Shown here one piece after another: positions 54,767-63,717 of a stretch of DNA of 64,000 bases. Both the position numbers and the translations under genes were made by a program. Each line of letters starts with the position of its first letter. The first letter of the stretch is position 1. Source of the stretch: Sphingobacterium sp. (lineage in GTDB: Bacteria > Bacteroidota > Bacteroidia > Sphingobacteriales > Sphingobacteriaceae); the NCBI GenBank assembly GCA_031286695.1, contig JAITTY010000011.1, forward strand, positions 682,001 through 746,000, in the 5' to 3' direction. The notes under the pieces were generated by a model, which searched no databases, was not told where the DNA came from, and saw only the letters and a list, made by a program, of their open reading frames with translations.

Positions 54767-55726
54767 ATGAGTTTGAATTTCAAAAAGATCTTTTTAAAGA
54801 ATAAGAATGTTAAATTCTTTTATTATCTGAGTGTATTTGGACGGCAGTTGAGGCCGAAGCTACTCTTACGGAAGAAAGCATCGGTACTATTGAACAAAAA
54901 CCTAACAGAAGAGTCTGAATGGGTCCGATTTCGGATAAACTATTATAATAAATTATCGCCACAGCAGCCTTTGTCAGATCAAGCGATTCAAATCAAAGAT
55001 TATAAAATGCCCGAGAAGATTCGTGTTTATTATTTTGATAGTAAAGAATATCTTGATTATTTTGATCAACAATTGAAATTTCAAATTCTTCCTGGAGATA
55101 TTATTGATATTCCGGATAAACCTGCGCTGGTGAAAAGTAGGCCAATTGCAGGTGATAATGCCAACGCGGTATTGTTAAACTTGGATAAGAGCAGGCACTT
55201 TAACTTTATTACTGACCATGTTGCTTTTCAGAAGAAAAAAAATGCGCTTGTTGGCAGGAGTGAGTTTGCACAGGTCCATCGGGAACTTTTCTTTCAGAAA
55301 TACCACAAACATCCATTATGTGATTTAAAAAGAGCGTTTAAGTCTTCAGATCCAGATTATCTATCGATCACTGGACACTTGTCTTATAAATTTATTCTTG
55401 CCTTGGAAGGAAACGATGTGGCGACAAATCTGAAATGGATTATGTCGTCTAATTCGATAGCTGTCATGCCAATGCCCAAATATGAAACTTGGTTTATGGA
55501 GGGCAGCCTGATCCCTGACCATCATTTTATATGTATTAAAGAAGACTATTCGGACTTGGAAGAGAAATTAAATTATTTTATTAACCATGAAGACGCCGCT
55601 AAATGTATTGTGAAAAATGCGCATGAATACGTTGCCCAGTTTAAGAATAAGAAGCTTGAAGATCTAATATCGCTAAGGGTACTACAGAAGTATTTTATTT
55701 CAACGGGCCAATCGGTCAATTTATAA
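54767..55726 (+). CDS. GT90-family glycosyltransferase (CAP10/LPS-modifying type)
   Basis: A 319-residue protein matching the bacterial GT90 (Glyco_transf_90) pattern: 'FQILPGDIIDIPDKPALVKS', 'KSRPIAGDNANAVLLNLDKS', and the donor-site block 'ALEGNDVATNLKWIMSSNSI' with 'MPKYETWFMEGSLIPDHHFI'. Relatives add xylose or glucose to glycolipids, capsule or lipooligosaccharide. It is encoded with the GT32 enzyme. Its last six bases overlap the convergent GT4 gene. The sugar is not known. Confidence 0.86.
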   Translation: MSLNFKKIFLKNKNVKFFYYLSVFGRQLRPKLLLRKKASVLLNKNLTEESEWVRFRINYYNKLSPQQPLSDQAIQIKDYKMPEKIRVYYFDSKEYLDYFDQQLKFQILPGDIIDIPDKPALVKSRPIAGDNANAVLLNLDKSRHFNFITDHVAFQKKKNALVGRSEFAQVHRELFFQKYHKHPLCDLKRAFKSSDPDYLSITGHLSYKFILALEGNDVATNLKWIMSSNSIAVMPMPKYETWFMEGSLIPDHHFICIKEDYSDLEEKLNYFINHEDAAKCIVKNAHEYVAQFKNKKLEDLISLRVLQKYFISTGQSVNL

Positions 55727-56830
55727 TTTAGCGTAAATGGAAGCCATTTGTTTGGCAACCTGGTCATCATTAAACTTCTGCACAAATTCAAGCCCTTTTT
55801 CGATCATTTCATACCGCTTGGCAGAATCTGCAAGTAGCGTTGTTATAGCACGCTGTATCTGCGATACATCCTTAGGATCAATATAACAAGATGCCGGACC
55901 TCCTGCTTCTGGAAATACGCCCATTTTACTTGTAATCACAGGGGTACCTGAGTAGAGCGCTTCTATAATAGGAATGCCAAAGCCTTCGTAAATTGAGGGA
56001 TAGATAAAAATCGTTGCCGAAGCATATAGAACTGCCAATTCTTCCATAGCCAGGCCCTGGAAAAAGAAGATCCTGTTCTCCATATTATTTTGTCGGATAT
56101 AGTTCATGATCTCCTGATGATAGCGTGTCGGCTTTCCTACAATAACAAGGGGAATATCGATGTCTTTGATCGCTTTTACTGTTGGTAGGATATTCTTTCT
56201 GGGTTCAATTGTTCCAACATTTAATAAGAATTCCTTTGGTAATTTTAGCTTGTTTCTAAGTTCCGCCTTCTGCTCTTCAGTTTTGATAGTCTTGAATGCT
56301 TCATGGCATCCTTGGTAAACAACATCTATTTTTTCTACAGCGATATGAAATAGGTCGACAATGTCATTTTTAGTACATTCGCTTATGGCAACGATACGAT
56401 CGGACGCCTCACAGGCATGTCTGAATTTCTTTTTATAAATCCAACGGTCAATTGGATGATAAAGTTCAGGATGTCTTAAAAAAATTAAATCGTGAATGGT
56501 AACGATGGATTTAATGTGTGCCTTTGCTAATCCTAAGGGAATTTCACCTGACAGTCCATGGAAAATATCAATCTTATCTTTTTTTAAATCATGAACGATA
56601 CGCTGGTTGCGCCAGAGATTGGGCCAGGTGCTATTGATAAAACCCTGAGGCAAGCGGATATTGTCTTGCGTTGCAGACTGATTAATATATTGATCGCCAA
56701 TTTTTGGTGTATATTTTAGGTACTCATTTTCGGGAGCGTACTTTTCGAGTATGCGAATGAGGTCCCGGCTATAATTCCCTAGACCGGTCTTGTTTAAGAA
56801 ATAGCGTTTTGCATCGAATCCAATCCTCAT
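55721..56830 (-). CDS. Family 4 glycosyltransferase
   Basis: A 369-residue GT-B enzyme. The acceptor half starts 'MRIGFDAKRYFLNKTGLGNY' (glycine loop), with 'IDIFHGLSGEIPLG' and 'VTIHDLIFLRHPELYHP'. The donor half has 'LNVGTIEPRKNILPTVKAI' and 'IYPSIYEGFGIPIIEALYSG', which contains the EX7E motif. This is the mannosyltransferase-like branch of GT4. It overlaps the upstream GT9 gene by four bases, so it belongs to the DUF4254-GT9-GT4 group that follows the nuo genes on the minus strand. Confidence 0.92.
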   Translation of the reverse strand: MRIGFDAKRYFLNKTGLGNYSRDLIRILEKYAPENEYLKYTPKIGDQYINQSATQDNIRLPQGFINSTWPNLWRNQRIVHDLKKDKIDIFHGLSGEIPLGLAKAHIKSIVTIHDLIFLRHPELYHPIDRWIYKKKFRHACEASDRIVAISECTKNDIVDLFHIAVEKIDVVYQGCHEAFKTIKTEEQKAELRNKLKLPKEFLLNVGTIEPRKNILPTVKAIKDIDIPLVIVGKPTRYHQEIMNYIRQNNMENRIFFFQGLAMEELAVLYASATIFIYPSIYEGFGIPIIEALYSGTPVITSKMGVFPEAGGPASCYIDPKDVSQIQRAITTLLADSAKRYEMIEKGLEFVQKFNDDQVAKQMASIYAKL

Positions 56831-57852
56831 CTTACTCCATTTATTTTTTCGATCACCATTTCCGGTGTAATTAAATCAATTGCTTCTATGCCATCACAAT
56901 TACAGGCTTTGTTACCGTAGACTGAACTCGGTCGATTGGGGTGTTCTACTTGGATACAATCCGTTAGCTGTTGCCCGTAACCAGTGAATCCAGCATAAGG
57001 ATGCGTTGCTCCCCACAAAGAAAGGCACCGCACGCCCATGAGAGACGCCATATGGAGCCCCGAAGAGTCCATACTGATCATGAGAGTTAGATTAGAGATC
57101 AAATCGAGCTCTTCCCTTAACGAAAATTTGCCTATTGTATTATAGGTGTTGGGAAATCGCTCGGTCCAGTTTTGGGCAATCTGAAATTCTTCTTCACCAC
57201 CGCCAAATAACAGTACGTCATAGCCATTGTGCGTCAAAGCATCTATTACTTTTTCCATTTTTACCTGTGGAAAAATCTTATAACGATGCTGTGCAAAGGG
57301 GGCAATGCCGATTTTCTTTCGATCGAAGTTACCAAACATACTAAAAGCCGCTTTGGGAACGTCCTGCAAATTAGGAACCAATTTATTGCTGAGCTCAAAT
57401 TTAAAGCCTAATGCGCGAAATACATCTGCATAACGCTCGACTGTTAACTTCAAAGGAACTTTAATTTTGTTGTTCTCCCGGGTTAGCGCATTCTTCTCCG
57501 CACGTCCCTTATCAAGCTGCTTGACTTTTACGCCCGATAGGGAAAATAAGAGATCAACTATACGTGAACGTAAATTGAAATGTAAATCAGCGACAGCGTC
57601 TGCACCATATCTGGCCAGTTCCTTTTTTAGTCTAACCAACCCCCAAAAACCTTGATGCGTTGTTTTGGGTTCAATCGCGTGAAAGCGTATGTTTTTTATG
57701 CCTTCAAAAAACGGGGCAAAAAATTGCCTGCTGACCATAATGATTTCTACAGAAGGATACTGCATGCAGAATTCTTTCAAGACCGAAGCAACCATGGCAA
57801 CATCGCCCATAGCTGAAAATCGTGTAACTATGATCCGTTGCGGTAAGGGCAT
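56827..57852 (-). CDS. Family 9 glycosyltransferase (heptosyltransferase-like)
   Basis: A 341-residue GT-B enzyme of the ADP-heptose:LPS heptosyltransferase family: 'IIVTRFSAMGDVAMVASVLK' at the start, 'DAVADLHFNLRSRIVDLL', 'IGIAPFAQHRYKIFP', and the donor site 'MISMDSSGLHMASLMGVRCL'. It likely adds heptose or a related sugar to the inner core of lipid A-linked saccharide at the inner membrane. It follows DUF4254 by three bases and overlaps GT4 by four. Substrate identity is inferred from the family only. Confidence 0.9.
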   Translation of the reverse strand: MPLPQRIIVTRFSAMGDVAMVASVLKEFCMQYPSVEIIMVSRQFFAPFFEGIKNIRFHAIEPKTTHQGFWGLVRLKKELARYGADAVADLHFNLRSRIVDLLFSLSGVKVKQLDKGRAEKNALTRENNKIKVPLKLTVERYADVFRALGFKFELSNKLVPNLQDVPKAAFSMFGNFDRKKIGIAPFAQHRYKIFPQVKMEKVIDALTHNGYDVLLFGGGEEEFQIAQNWTERFPNTYNTIGKFSLREELDLISNLTLMISMDSSGLHMASLMGVRCLSLWGATHPYAGFTGYGQQLTDCIQVEHPNRPSSVYGNKACNCDGIEAIDLITPEMVIEKINGVR

Positions 57853-57855
57853 CGT

Positions 57856-58461
57856 TTATTTTCCTGATGAATATAATACTGGGTTCAATGATGGATCATT
57901 ATACATTTTCATCTGTTTATAGACTTTCATGTATTTATCGCCAGAAGCGATGGCGTCCATCAAATCGTCAATACTTTGTGATAAATCCTTCCGCTGTTCC
58001 AATAAAATATTCAGTTTTTCCTGACAAGCATTGATATGGGCTTCAGGAGCGTCTGTACGTAATGTTTCCTGCTCCATATGGTAGATTTTTAAAGCTAAAA
58101 TAGAGAGTCTATCAATTGCCCAAGCTGGACTTTCTGTATTGATTGTTGCTGTTGGACGAGCTTGTATATCTTGAAATTTTTGTAGGAAATAACTGTCAAT
58201 ATACTCCACTGTATCTGTGCGGTACTGATTGGATTCGTCAATCCGTCTTTTCCAATATAAACCTTCTTGGGGTTCAATAGCGGGATTACGCACAACATCT
58301 TCCATATGCCATTGTACGGTGTCAATCCAGCATTTTAAATAGAGGAGATGTTCTAGGGATTGTTTGTCATACGGATTTTGGATTGGATGATCAATCTGGT
58401 CGTATACGTGGTAATCCTGGATAGCACGTTGAAAAATTGGATTTGCTATTGCACTAATCAT
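57856..58461 (-). CDS. DUF4254-domain protein
   Basis: A 201-residue, all-alpha soluble protein ('ARPTATINTESPAWAIDRLS', 'ILALKIYHMEQETLR', 'CQEKLNILLEQRKDLSQSID'). DUF4254 proteins occur next to heptosyltransferase-like genes in Bacteroidota, and the same holds here, but no activity has been assigned that I know of. A role in lipopolysaccharide assembly is suggested by context only. No signal peptide is visible. It starts 108 bases after the nuoN stop codon. Confidence 0.85.
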   Translation of the reverse strand: MISAIANPIFQRAIQDYHVYDQIDHPIQNPYDKQSLEHLLYLKCWIDTVQWHMEDVVRNPAIEPQEGLYWKRRIDESNQYRTDTVEYIDSYFLQKFQDIQARPTATINTESPAWAIDRLSILALKIYHMEQETLRTDAPEAHINACQEKLNILLEQRKDLSQSIDDLMDAIASGDKYMKVYKQMKMYNDPSLNPVLYSSGK

Positions 58462-58569
58462 GGTACAAATATAAAATATATTATGGAGTTATTCTTACTA
58501 TTCGGCTGAGACATTAAGCCAGAGAATGGAACGATAACCTTGTTTAAAATGAAAAAAAATCCCTGTTTT

Positions 58570-60048
58570 CTAAAATGCCGAAAGTAATAAATTGGGAAAG
58601 ATACCCAAGATCAAGACTGCTACGGTACATAGGATTCCAATACACAAAAGTACGGCATTGAATTTAACCGCTGGAGATGCCGTGCTGTCCTTTAGAAAGG
58701 CATTCAAGGGAATCTTAAAATAGTAAAACAGCGAGATAACCGATGTGAGCGCTCCGACAATTAGCAATACCAATAAACTGAAAGATTGGAAGTTTTGGTA
58801 TTGTTCAAACACTTTGGAAAAGACCAAAAGCTTTCCGACAAAACCGGCAGTCGGAGGAAGACCAATCAAGGCTATTAAAACGATTGAAAATGATGTGAAC
58901 AGTAGTGGGAATTGTTTTCCTAATCCTCGATAGGATTCAATCCATGTATTGCCCAGACTTGCTTCCAAGGTGTCAATAAAGATAAATACTGCGATATTCA
59001 TCAAGGCATAAATGGAAAGATAAAATAATAAAACATTTGATTCATTATTTTGATAAACCAATACAGCCATCAGTAATATACCAGTATGTCCAATAGAAGA
59101 ATAGGCCATCATCCTTTTGGCATCCTGTTGACGTAAGGCCGCTAAGTTACCGATCAGCATGGTTGCAATGGCGATCGCAATAATGACATACGTTAGGAAA
59201 TCGCTGAAATAAAAGGAAACGTTAAGCCATGCGGAGAGTATTTTGGATAACAGGACGACAACTGCAATTTTCGGTACAGTGGCAAGATAGGTCGTAATCA
59301 CTGTTGGGGCTCCCTGGTAAACATCGGGACTCCACACATGAAAAGGAAAGAAGCTCAGTTTAAAACCAATACCTGTCAGCAAAAAGAGTAAAGCTATACT
59401 GATCATGATCTGTGGCGCTTCCATCAAACCAGCGATGTGGCTAGGGGCATCAAAATTCAAGTTTCCCGTGAAACCGTATAGTAAAGACAATCCATAAAGC
59501 ATAACGGCAGCACAGATCGATCCGAAGAGTACATATTTTAAAGCGGCTTCCGATTGAACTTTAGTGGTCGAAAAATAACCGACCATAATATAAGAGCTGA
59601 TCGAAACGGTTTCCACGGCGATAAAGATCATCAGCCAATTGCTCGACATCGTCAACAGATTTAAGCCTAGGGTTGCCGTAAGCAATACGGCGTAAAGATC
59701 TCCTAAAGGTCGTTCTTGATGACGTTGTTGAATGAAAACAGCGATGAGGATTGTTGATAGCAAGATAATCAATCGAGCAGCTATAGCAAATGCATCAATA
59801 TGAATCATATCAAAGAAGCCCGCTATTTCTACCTGACTAATTCCCTGTCCCACTAGATAGCAGCCGCTCAGCAACAGTCCGATGAGGGTAATGGTAAAAG
59901 ATGTATGCTTCCAGTGTTTGTCAATAAAAAGACTAGCGAGGATAGTACCAATAAAAGTGACGATCAATGTCAGTTCGGGCTTAAAATAGGGGATACTGAC
60001 GATAATCTGATCGAGGAATGAACTGATATATGGACTGAATGCAAGCAT
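58570..60048 (-). CDS. nuoN: NADH-quinone oxidoreductase subunit N
   Basis: A 492-residue antiporter-like membrane subunit of respiratory complex I. About 14 hydrophobic segments are evident. Conserved family stretches are 'LLTMSSNWLMIFIAVETVSI' (Glu in the first proton half-channel), 'LSFFPFHVWSPDVYQGAPTV' and 'AYSSIGHTGILLMAVL'. It pumps protons or supports quinone-linked conformational coupling in the inner membrane. It is the last of four nuo genes and begins six bases after the nuoM stop codon. No terminator was seen before DUF4254. Confidence 0.96.
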   Translation of the reverse strand: MLAFSPYISSFLDQIIVSIPYFKPELTLIVTFIGTILASLFIDKHWKHTSFTITLIGLLLSGCYLVGQGISQVEIAGFFDMIHIDAFAIAARLIILLSTILIAVFIQQRHQERPLGDLYAVLLTATLGLNLLTMSSNWLMIFIAVETVSISSYIMVGYFSTTKVQSEAALKYVLFGSICAAVMLYGLSLLYGFTGNLNFDAPSHIAGLMEAPQIMISIALLFLLTGIGFKLSFFPFHVWSPDVYQGAPTVITTYLATVPKIAVVVLLSKILSAWLNVSFYFSDFLTYVIIAIAIATMLIGNLAALRQQDAKRMMAYSSIGHTGILLMAVLVYQNNESNVLLFYLSIYALMNIAVFIFIDTLEASLGNTWIESYRGLGKQFPLLFTSFSIVLIALIGLPPTAGFVGKLLVFSKVFEQYQNFQSFSLLVLLIVGALTSVISLFYYFKIPLNAFLKDSTASPAVKFNAVLLCIGILCTVAVLILGIFPNLLLSAF

Positions 60049-60054
60049 GCTGAA

Positions 60055-61656
60055 TTAAATAAATTGTTGAATAAAGCTCACGAGATTCAGGACGCTGGCA
60101 TTTAGATTGTTAAATACTAATGCTGGCATAATACCGAGTAATAAAGCGAGTGCTAAGGTCGGAAACAGGATCAGCTGTTCTCGTGAATTCACATCCGTTA
60201 GGGCATTGCTCCAGGATTCTCCACCTTTCAAACGGACTTGTCCAAAGAACATCCGTTGAAGAGTCCAGAGGAGGTAGGCAGCACTTAATAGAATACCTAT
60301 TGAACCTGCCAAGGCCATCCAGCGTGGTAATCCTGTACCTACACTTTCGGCATTGAATGAGCCGATAATGACAAAAGCTTCGCCAATAAAGGCTGAAAAG
60401 CCTGGTAGTCCCAAAGAAGCAAAAAATGCAACAGCGACGTAGCCTGTATATTTTGGCATAATTTGCGCCAAGCCACGGAAACTATAGATGTTCCTGTCAT
60501 GTACACGATCATAGACCACGCCGACCAGGAAGAAGAGTGCAGCGGATAAAAATCCATGGGAAATCATCTGAAACATCGCTCCAGAAATACCTTCTGCTGT
60601 CAGCGATGCAATACCAAGCAACACAAAACCCATATGTGAAACCGATGAATAAGCAATCATCCGTTTCAGATCTTTTTGTGATAAGGCATTTAATGCGCCA
60701 TAAATAATAGAGACAACTCCAATTAATCCAAGCCACCAGTTAGATAAGGCTGCCATGTCGGGAAAGATGCTATAACAGATGCGGATGATACCGTAACCAC
60801 CGATTTTCAAAAGGATACCTGCTAAGATAATAGATACCGGAGTTGGCGCCTCGACGTGGGCATCCGGTAGCCAGGTATGTAGAGGGACAATGGGTACCTT
60901 AATGGCAAAAGCAAAGAAAAGCACAATGAAACCAACCAATCGGGCCGAAATGCCCAAAATCTCCTGGTAACCTTCCCAACCGAAAATAGAACCCTCAAGA
61001 TAATTCTGTGGATTCATCATATAGATCATATTGAAGGTATGTGCACCAGTCACCGGGTTGATAACTGAAAAATACAAGCCTACAATGATCAACAACATAA
61101 ATACAGACCCAAATAGGGTATATAAAAAGAATTTTATGGCTGCATATTCGCGTCTTGCACCACCCCAAATACCGATCAAGAAGTATAGTGGCAGTAACAT
61201 GACTTCGTAAAACAAATAGAACAGGAAGAAATCCAGTGCACAGAAAATCCCCATGACGGCCATATTGAGCACCATGAGCAGGGCAAAGTATCCTTTAGGG
61301 CTTTTCTGTATATTCCAGGATGCACCGATAGCCATCAGCATAACGAAGGCACTCAATAGCAAGAGGGGCATGGAGATTCCATCAATACCGATAAGATAAT
61401 CGATCTCTAATTTACCTATTGATCCTAAATCTAACCGGATCCAGGAAAGCTGTTCAACAAATTGATAGCCCGCCAGATCTTGGACTCCTGTTTTGCTTGC
61501 ATCAAATTGTGCATAACATATTCCGGCCAGTACAAATTGTATTGCTGTGAATGCTAAAGCAACATATTTGTAACTCGATTTATAGCGTGTTGGTAAGGCG
61601 AGAATGAGCGCCGTAGCCAATAGCGGTAAAAATATCAATAAGGATAGAATAGGCAT
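60055..61656 (-). CDS. nuoM: NADH-quinone oxidoreductase subunit M
   Basis: A 533-residue antiporter-like complex I subunit, about 14 membrane helices. Family motifs: 'DFFLFYLFYEVMLLPLYFLI' (the key Glu of transmembrane helix 5), 'KVPIVPLHTWLPDAHVEAPT', 'KIGGYGIIRICYSIFPDMAA' (Lys of helix 8 region) and 'LKRMIAYSSVSHMGFVLLGI'. It contributes one of the proton-translocating channels. It is co-transcribed with nuoL, three bases away. Confidence 0.97.
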   Translation of the reverse strand: MPILSLLIFLPLLATALILALPTRYKSSYKYVALAFTAIQFVLAGICYAQFDASKTGVQDLAGYQFVEQLSWIRLDLGSIGKLEIDYLIGIDGISMPLLLLSAFVMLMAIGASWNIQKSPKGYFALLMVLNMAVMGIFCALDFFLFYLFYEVMLLPLYFLIGIWGGARREYAAIKFFLYTLFGSVFMLLIIVGLYFSVINPVTGAHTFNMIYMMNPQNYLEGSIFGWEGYQEILGISARLVGFIVLFFAFAIKVPIVPLHTWLPDAHVEAPTPVSIILAGILLKIGGYGIIRICYSIFPDMAALSNWWLGLIGVVSIIYGALNALSQKDLKRMIAYSSVSHMGFVLLGIASLTAEGISGAMFQMISHGFLSAALFFLVGVVYDRVHDRNIYSFRGLAQIMPKYTGYVAVAFFASLGLPGFSAFIGEAFVIIGSFNAESVGTGLPRWMALAGSIGILLSAAYLLWTLQRMFFGQVRLKGGESWSNALTDVNSREQLILFPTLALALLLGIMPALVFNNLNASVLNLVSFIQQFI

Positions 61657-61659
61657 TTC

Positions 61660-63714
61660 CTAAAAGAATATAAGATAAATTAAACCAAGTAAAACTAATA
61701 AAAAGACGGAGTACAACGTAGTCTGTAGCTTTCCGTTTTGGACCAAGCGGACTTGATTGCCCGTCCAATAGGCGACAGAAGCAACCGTATTGACAAAACC
61801 GTCTACAATATATTTGTCAATCCAAACACTAAGCTGTGAAAGTGATAGGACGATAAACTGAATCAATGAAACCAATGCGTCAACAATATGGCGATCAAAC
61901 CAATAACAGAACTGCGCTAATTTTAATGTCCCGTTAACAAAGACCGATTGGTAAAATTCGTTAATATACCCCTGGTTGAACGCGGCTTTTAATGCTTGGC
62001 TATTGGGGTTTAGCGGGTATTTATTTTGGACATACCATTTCCAGCCGATGATCCAGCCAATAACAGAACCAAGGAGCAGTATCGCAGGGATAATAAGGTG
62101 TGCGCTATGGCTTGGTGCAAAAGCATATTCATCCAATAAAAGGCCATCCATCAACCAGGAATCATGATAAGAAAACGGATTGAAAGAGAATACCGGAAAT
62201 AGACAGAAAAGACCCAACGTAAACATGGGGATCAACATAGTCTTTGGTGCTTCATGGAGCGGATGATCATGTAGTTTGCCCTGCAGCTGTTTCAACAGTC
62301 TGAACTCTCCAAGAAAGGCTTTGAATATCAAGCGACCGATGTAGAAAGCTGTTAAAATACTTACCAAAATTAAAATCGCGGGGATGATAAGGTATAAGTT
62401 ACCTTTTGAAATAGCCCATTCAAAGGATGAGATAACGATACTATCTTTGGATAGATAACCTGAAGTCAACGGAAAGCCTGCAAGTGCTAGCGAAGCTATA
62501 CTCATCAGCACGAAGGTCTTTGGCATATATTGACGTAATCCACCCATATTCCGTAAATCCTGCGGATCAAAGTCCAATTGGCTATGTGCTTTGAGATGCG
62601 CCATTTCATGAATGACAGCTCCGGCCGAAAGAAATAGAAGGCATTTAAAAAAGGCATGGGTAGTCAGGTGAAATAGTGCAGCATCCCAAGTTCCAATGCC
62701 AATTCCAACCATCATAAAACCAAGCTGCGATATGGTGGAAAATGCAAGAATACGTTTGATGTCGTATTGGCCAAGCGCAAAGTATGCTGCCGATGCAGCA
62801 GTGATTGTGCCTATAATGGTTATAAATAGCAACGCCGACGCATTAAATAATGGAAATACAGTAGCTAAAAGAAATACACCTGCAGCAACCATGGTCGCAG
62901 CGTGAATCAATGACGATACAGATGTCGGTCCTTCCATGGCGTCAGGAAGCCATACATGTAATGGAAATTGTGCAGATTTAGCCATAGCTGCCAAGAAGAA
63001 GGCAAGTCCAGCAATGGTTAGCCAGATCTGAGGTAAGCTATTGACTGGAGATGTCCAAAGTCCATCCGTGATTGTGGATTGATAGATTAACCCATTGTCA
63101 CCAAATAAATCGATTAAATTGAGTGTCTTGAATTGCGTAAATAGGATCGCAAGGCCGATTAGAAAACCAAGGTCACCGATGCGGTTCACCAAAAATGCCT
63201 TTTTATTGGCTTGTACAGCAGTTTCACGTGTAAACCAGAAGCCGATGAGAAGGTAGGATGCAAAGCCGACCAGTTCCCAAAAGACGTACATTAGTAAAAG
63301 ACTGTCCATAATGACCAATCCCAGCATGGCAAAACAGAAAAGGCTGAGATACATCCAATAGCGGTGGATACCCGCATCGCCATGCATATAGGCTCTGGAG
63401 TATATATGTACGGGCAGGGCAACAGTAGGTACCAAAAAGAGCATCAAAGTACTCAAATTGTTCAGCAGGATACCAACTTTAAATGTTGTTTCACCAATGG
63501 TGAACCAATTTACTTGAATTGATACCGCGGGATTATTCCATATGGAGAACCAAGTAAACCCACCAGCGATAAAGCTGAGGGTGATAGCCATGAGAGAAAC
63601 TAGGCCAGACTGGTCGCGTTTGCCTATTATTGCTTGATATAGGAATGCCACTAATGGTGCCGCCAAGGTAAGTAGCGCAGTCAGAAGGGGTGATATGTGA
63701 ACAAATTGATCCAA
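61660..63714 (-). CDS. nuoL: NADH-quinone oxidoreductase subunit L
   Basis: A 684-residue subunit at the distal end of the complex I membrane arm. Family motifs: 'LLLMYVFWELVGFASYLLIG' (Glu of helix 5), 'AMAKSAQFPLHVWLPDAMEG' , 'SSLIHAATMVAAGVFLLA' and 'KRILAFSTISQLGFMMVGIG'. The C-terminal part contains the long lateral amphipathic helix region and a last membrane segment ('TLYSVFLLVLLGLIYLIFF'), though the C-terminal helix is not obvious at sequence level. It lies three bases downstream of nuoK. Confidence 0.97.
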   Translation of the reverse strand: MDQFVHISPLLTALLTLAAPLVAFLYQAIIGKRDQSGLVSLMAITLSFIAGGFTWFSIWNNPAVSIQVNWFTIGETTFKVGILLNNLSTLMLFLVPTVALPVHIYSRAYMHGDAGIHRYWMYLSLFCFAMLGLVIMDSLLLMYVFWELVGFASYLLIGFWFTRETAVQANKKAFLVNRIGDLGFLIGLAILFTQFKTLNLIDLFGDNGLIYQSTITDGLWTSPVNSLPQIWLTIAGLAFFLAAMAKSAQFPLHVWLPDAMEGPTSVSSLIHAATMVAAGVFLLATVFPLFNASALLFITIIGTITAASAAYFALGQYDIKRILAFSTISQLGFMMVGIGIGTWDAALFHLTTHAFFKCLLFLSAGAVIHEMAHLKAHSQLDFDPQDLRNMGGLRQYMPKTFVLMSIASLALAGFPLTSGYLSKDSIVISSFEWAISKGNLYLIIPAILILVSILTAFYIGRLIFKAFLGEFRLLKQLQGKLHDHPLHEAPKTMLIPMFTLGLFCLFPVFSFNPFSYHDSWLMDGLLLDEYAFAPSHSAHLIIPAILLLGSVIGWIIGWKWYVQNKYPLNPNSQALKAAFNQGYINEFYQSVFVNGTLKLAQFCYWFDRHIVDALVSLIQFIVLSLSQLSVWIDKYIVDGFVNTVASVAYWTGNQVRLVQNGKLQTTLYSVFLLVLLGLIYLIFF

Positions 63715-63717
63715 TGT

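Noticed and set aside
58466..58473. TATATTTG on the minus strand directly before the DUF4254 ATG
   Set aside because: It matches the -7 consensus but lies only four bases from the start codon and lacks a -33 element. The same applies to 25914-25921 before the S41 gene.
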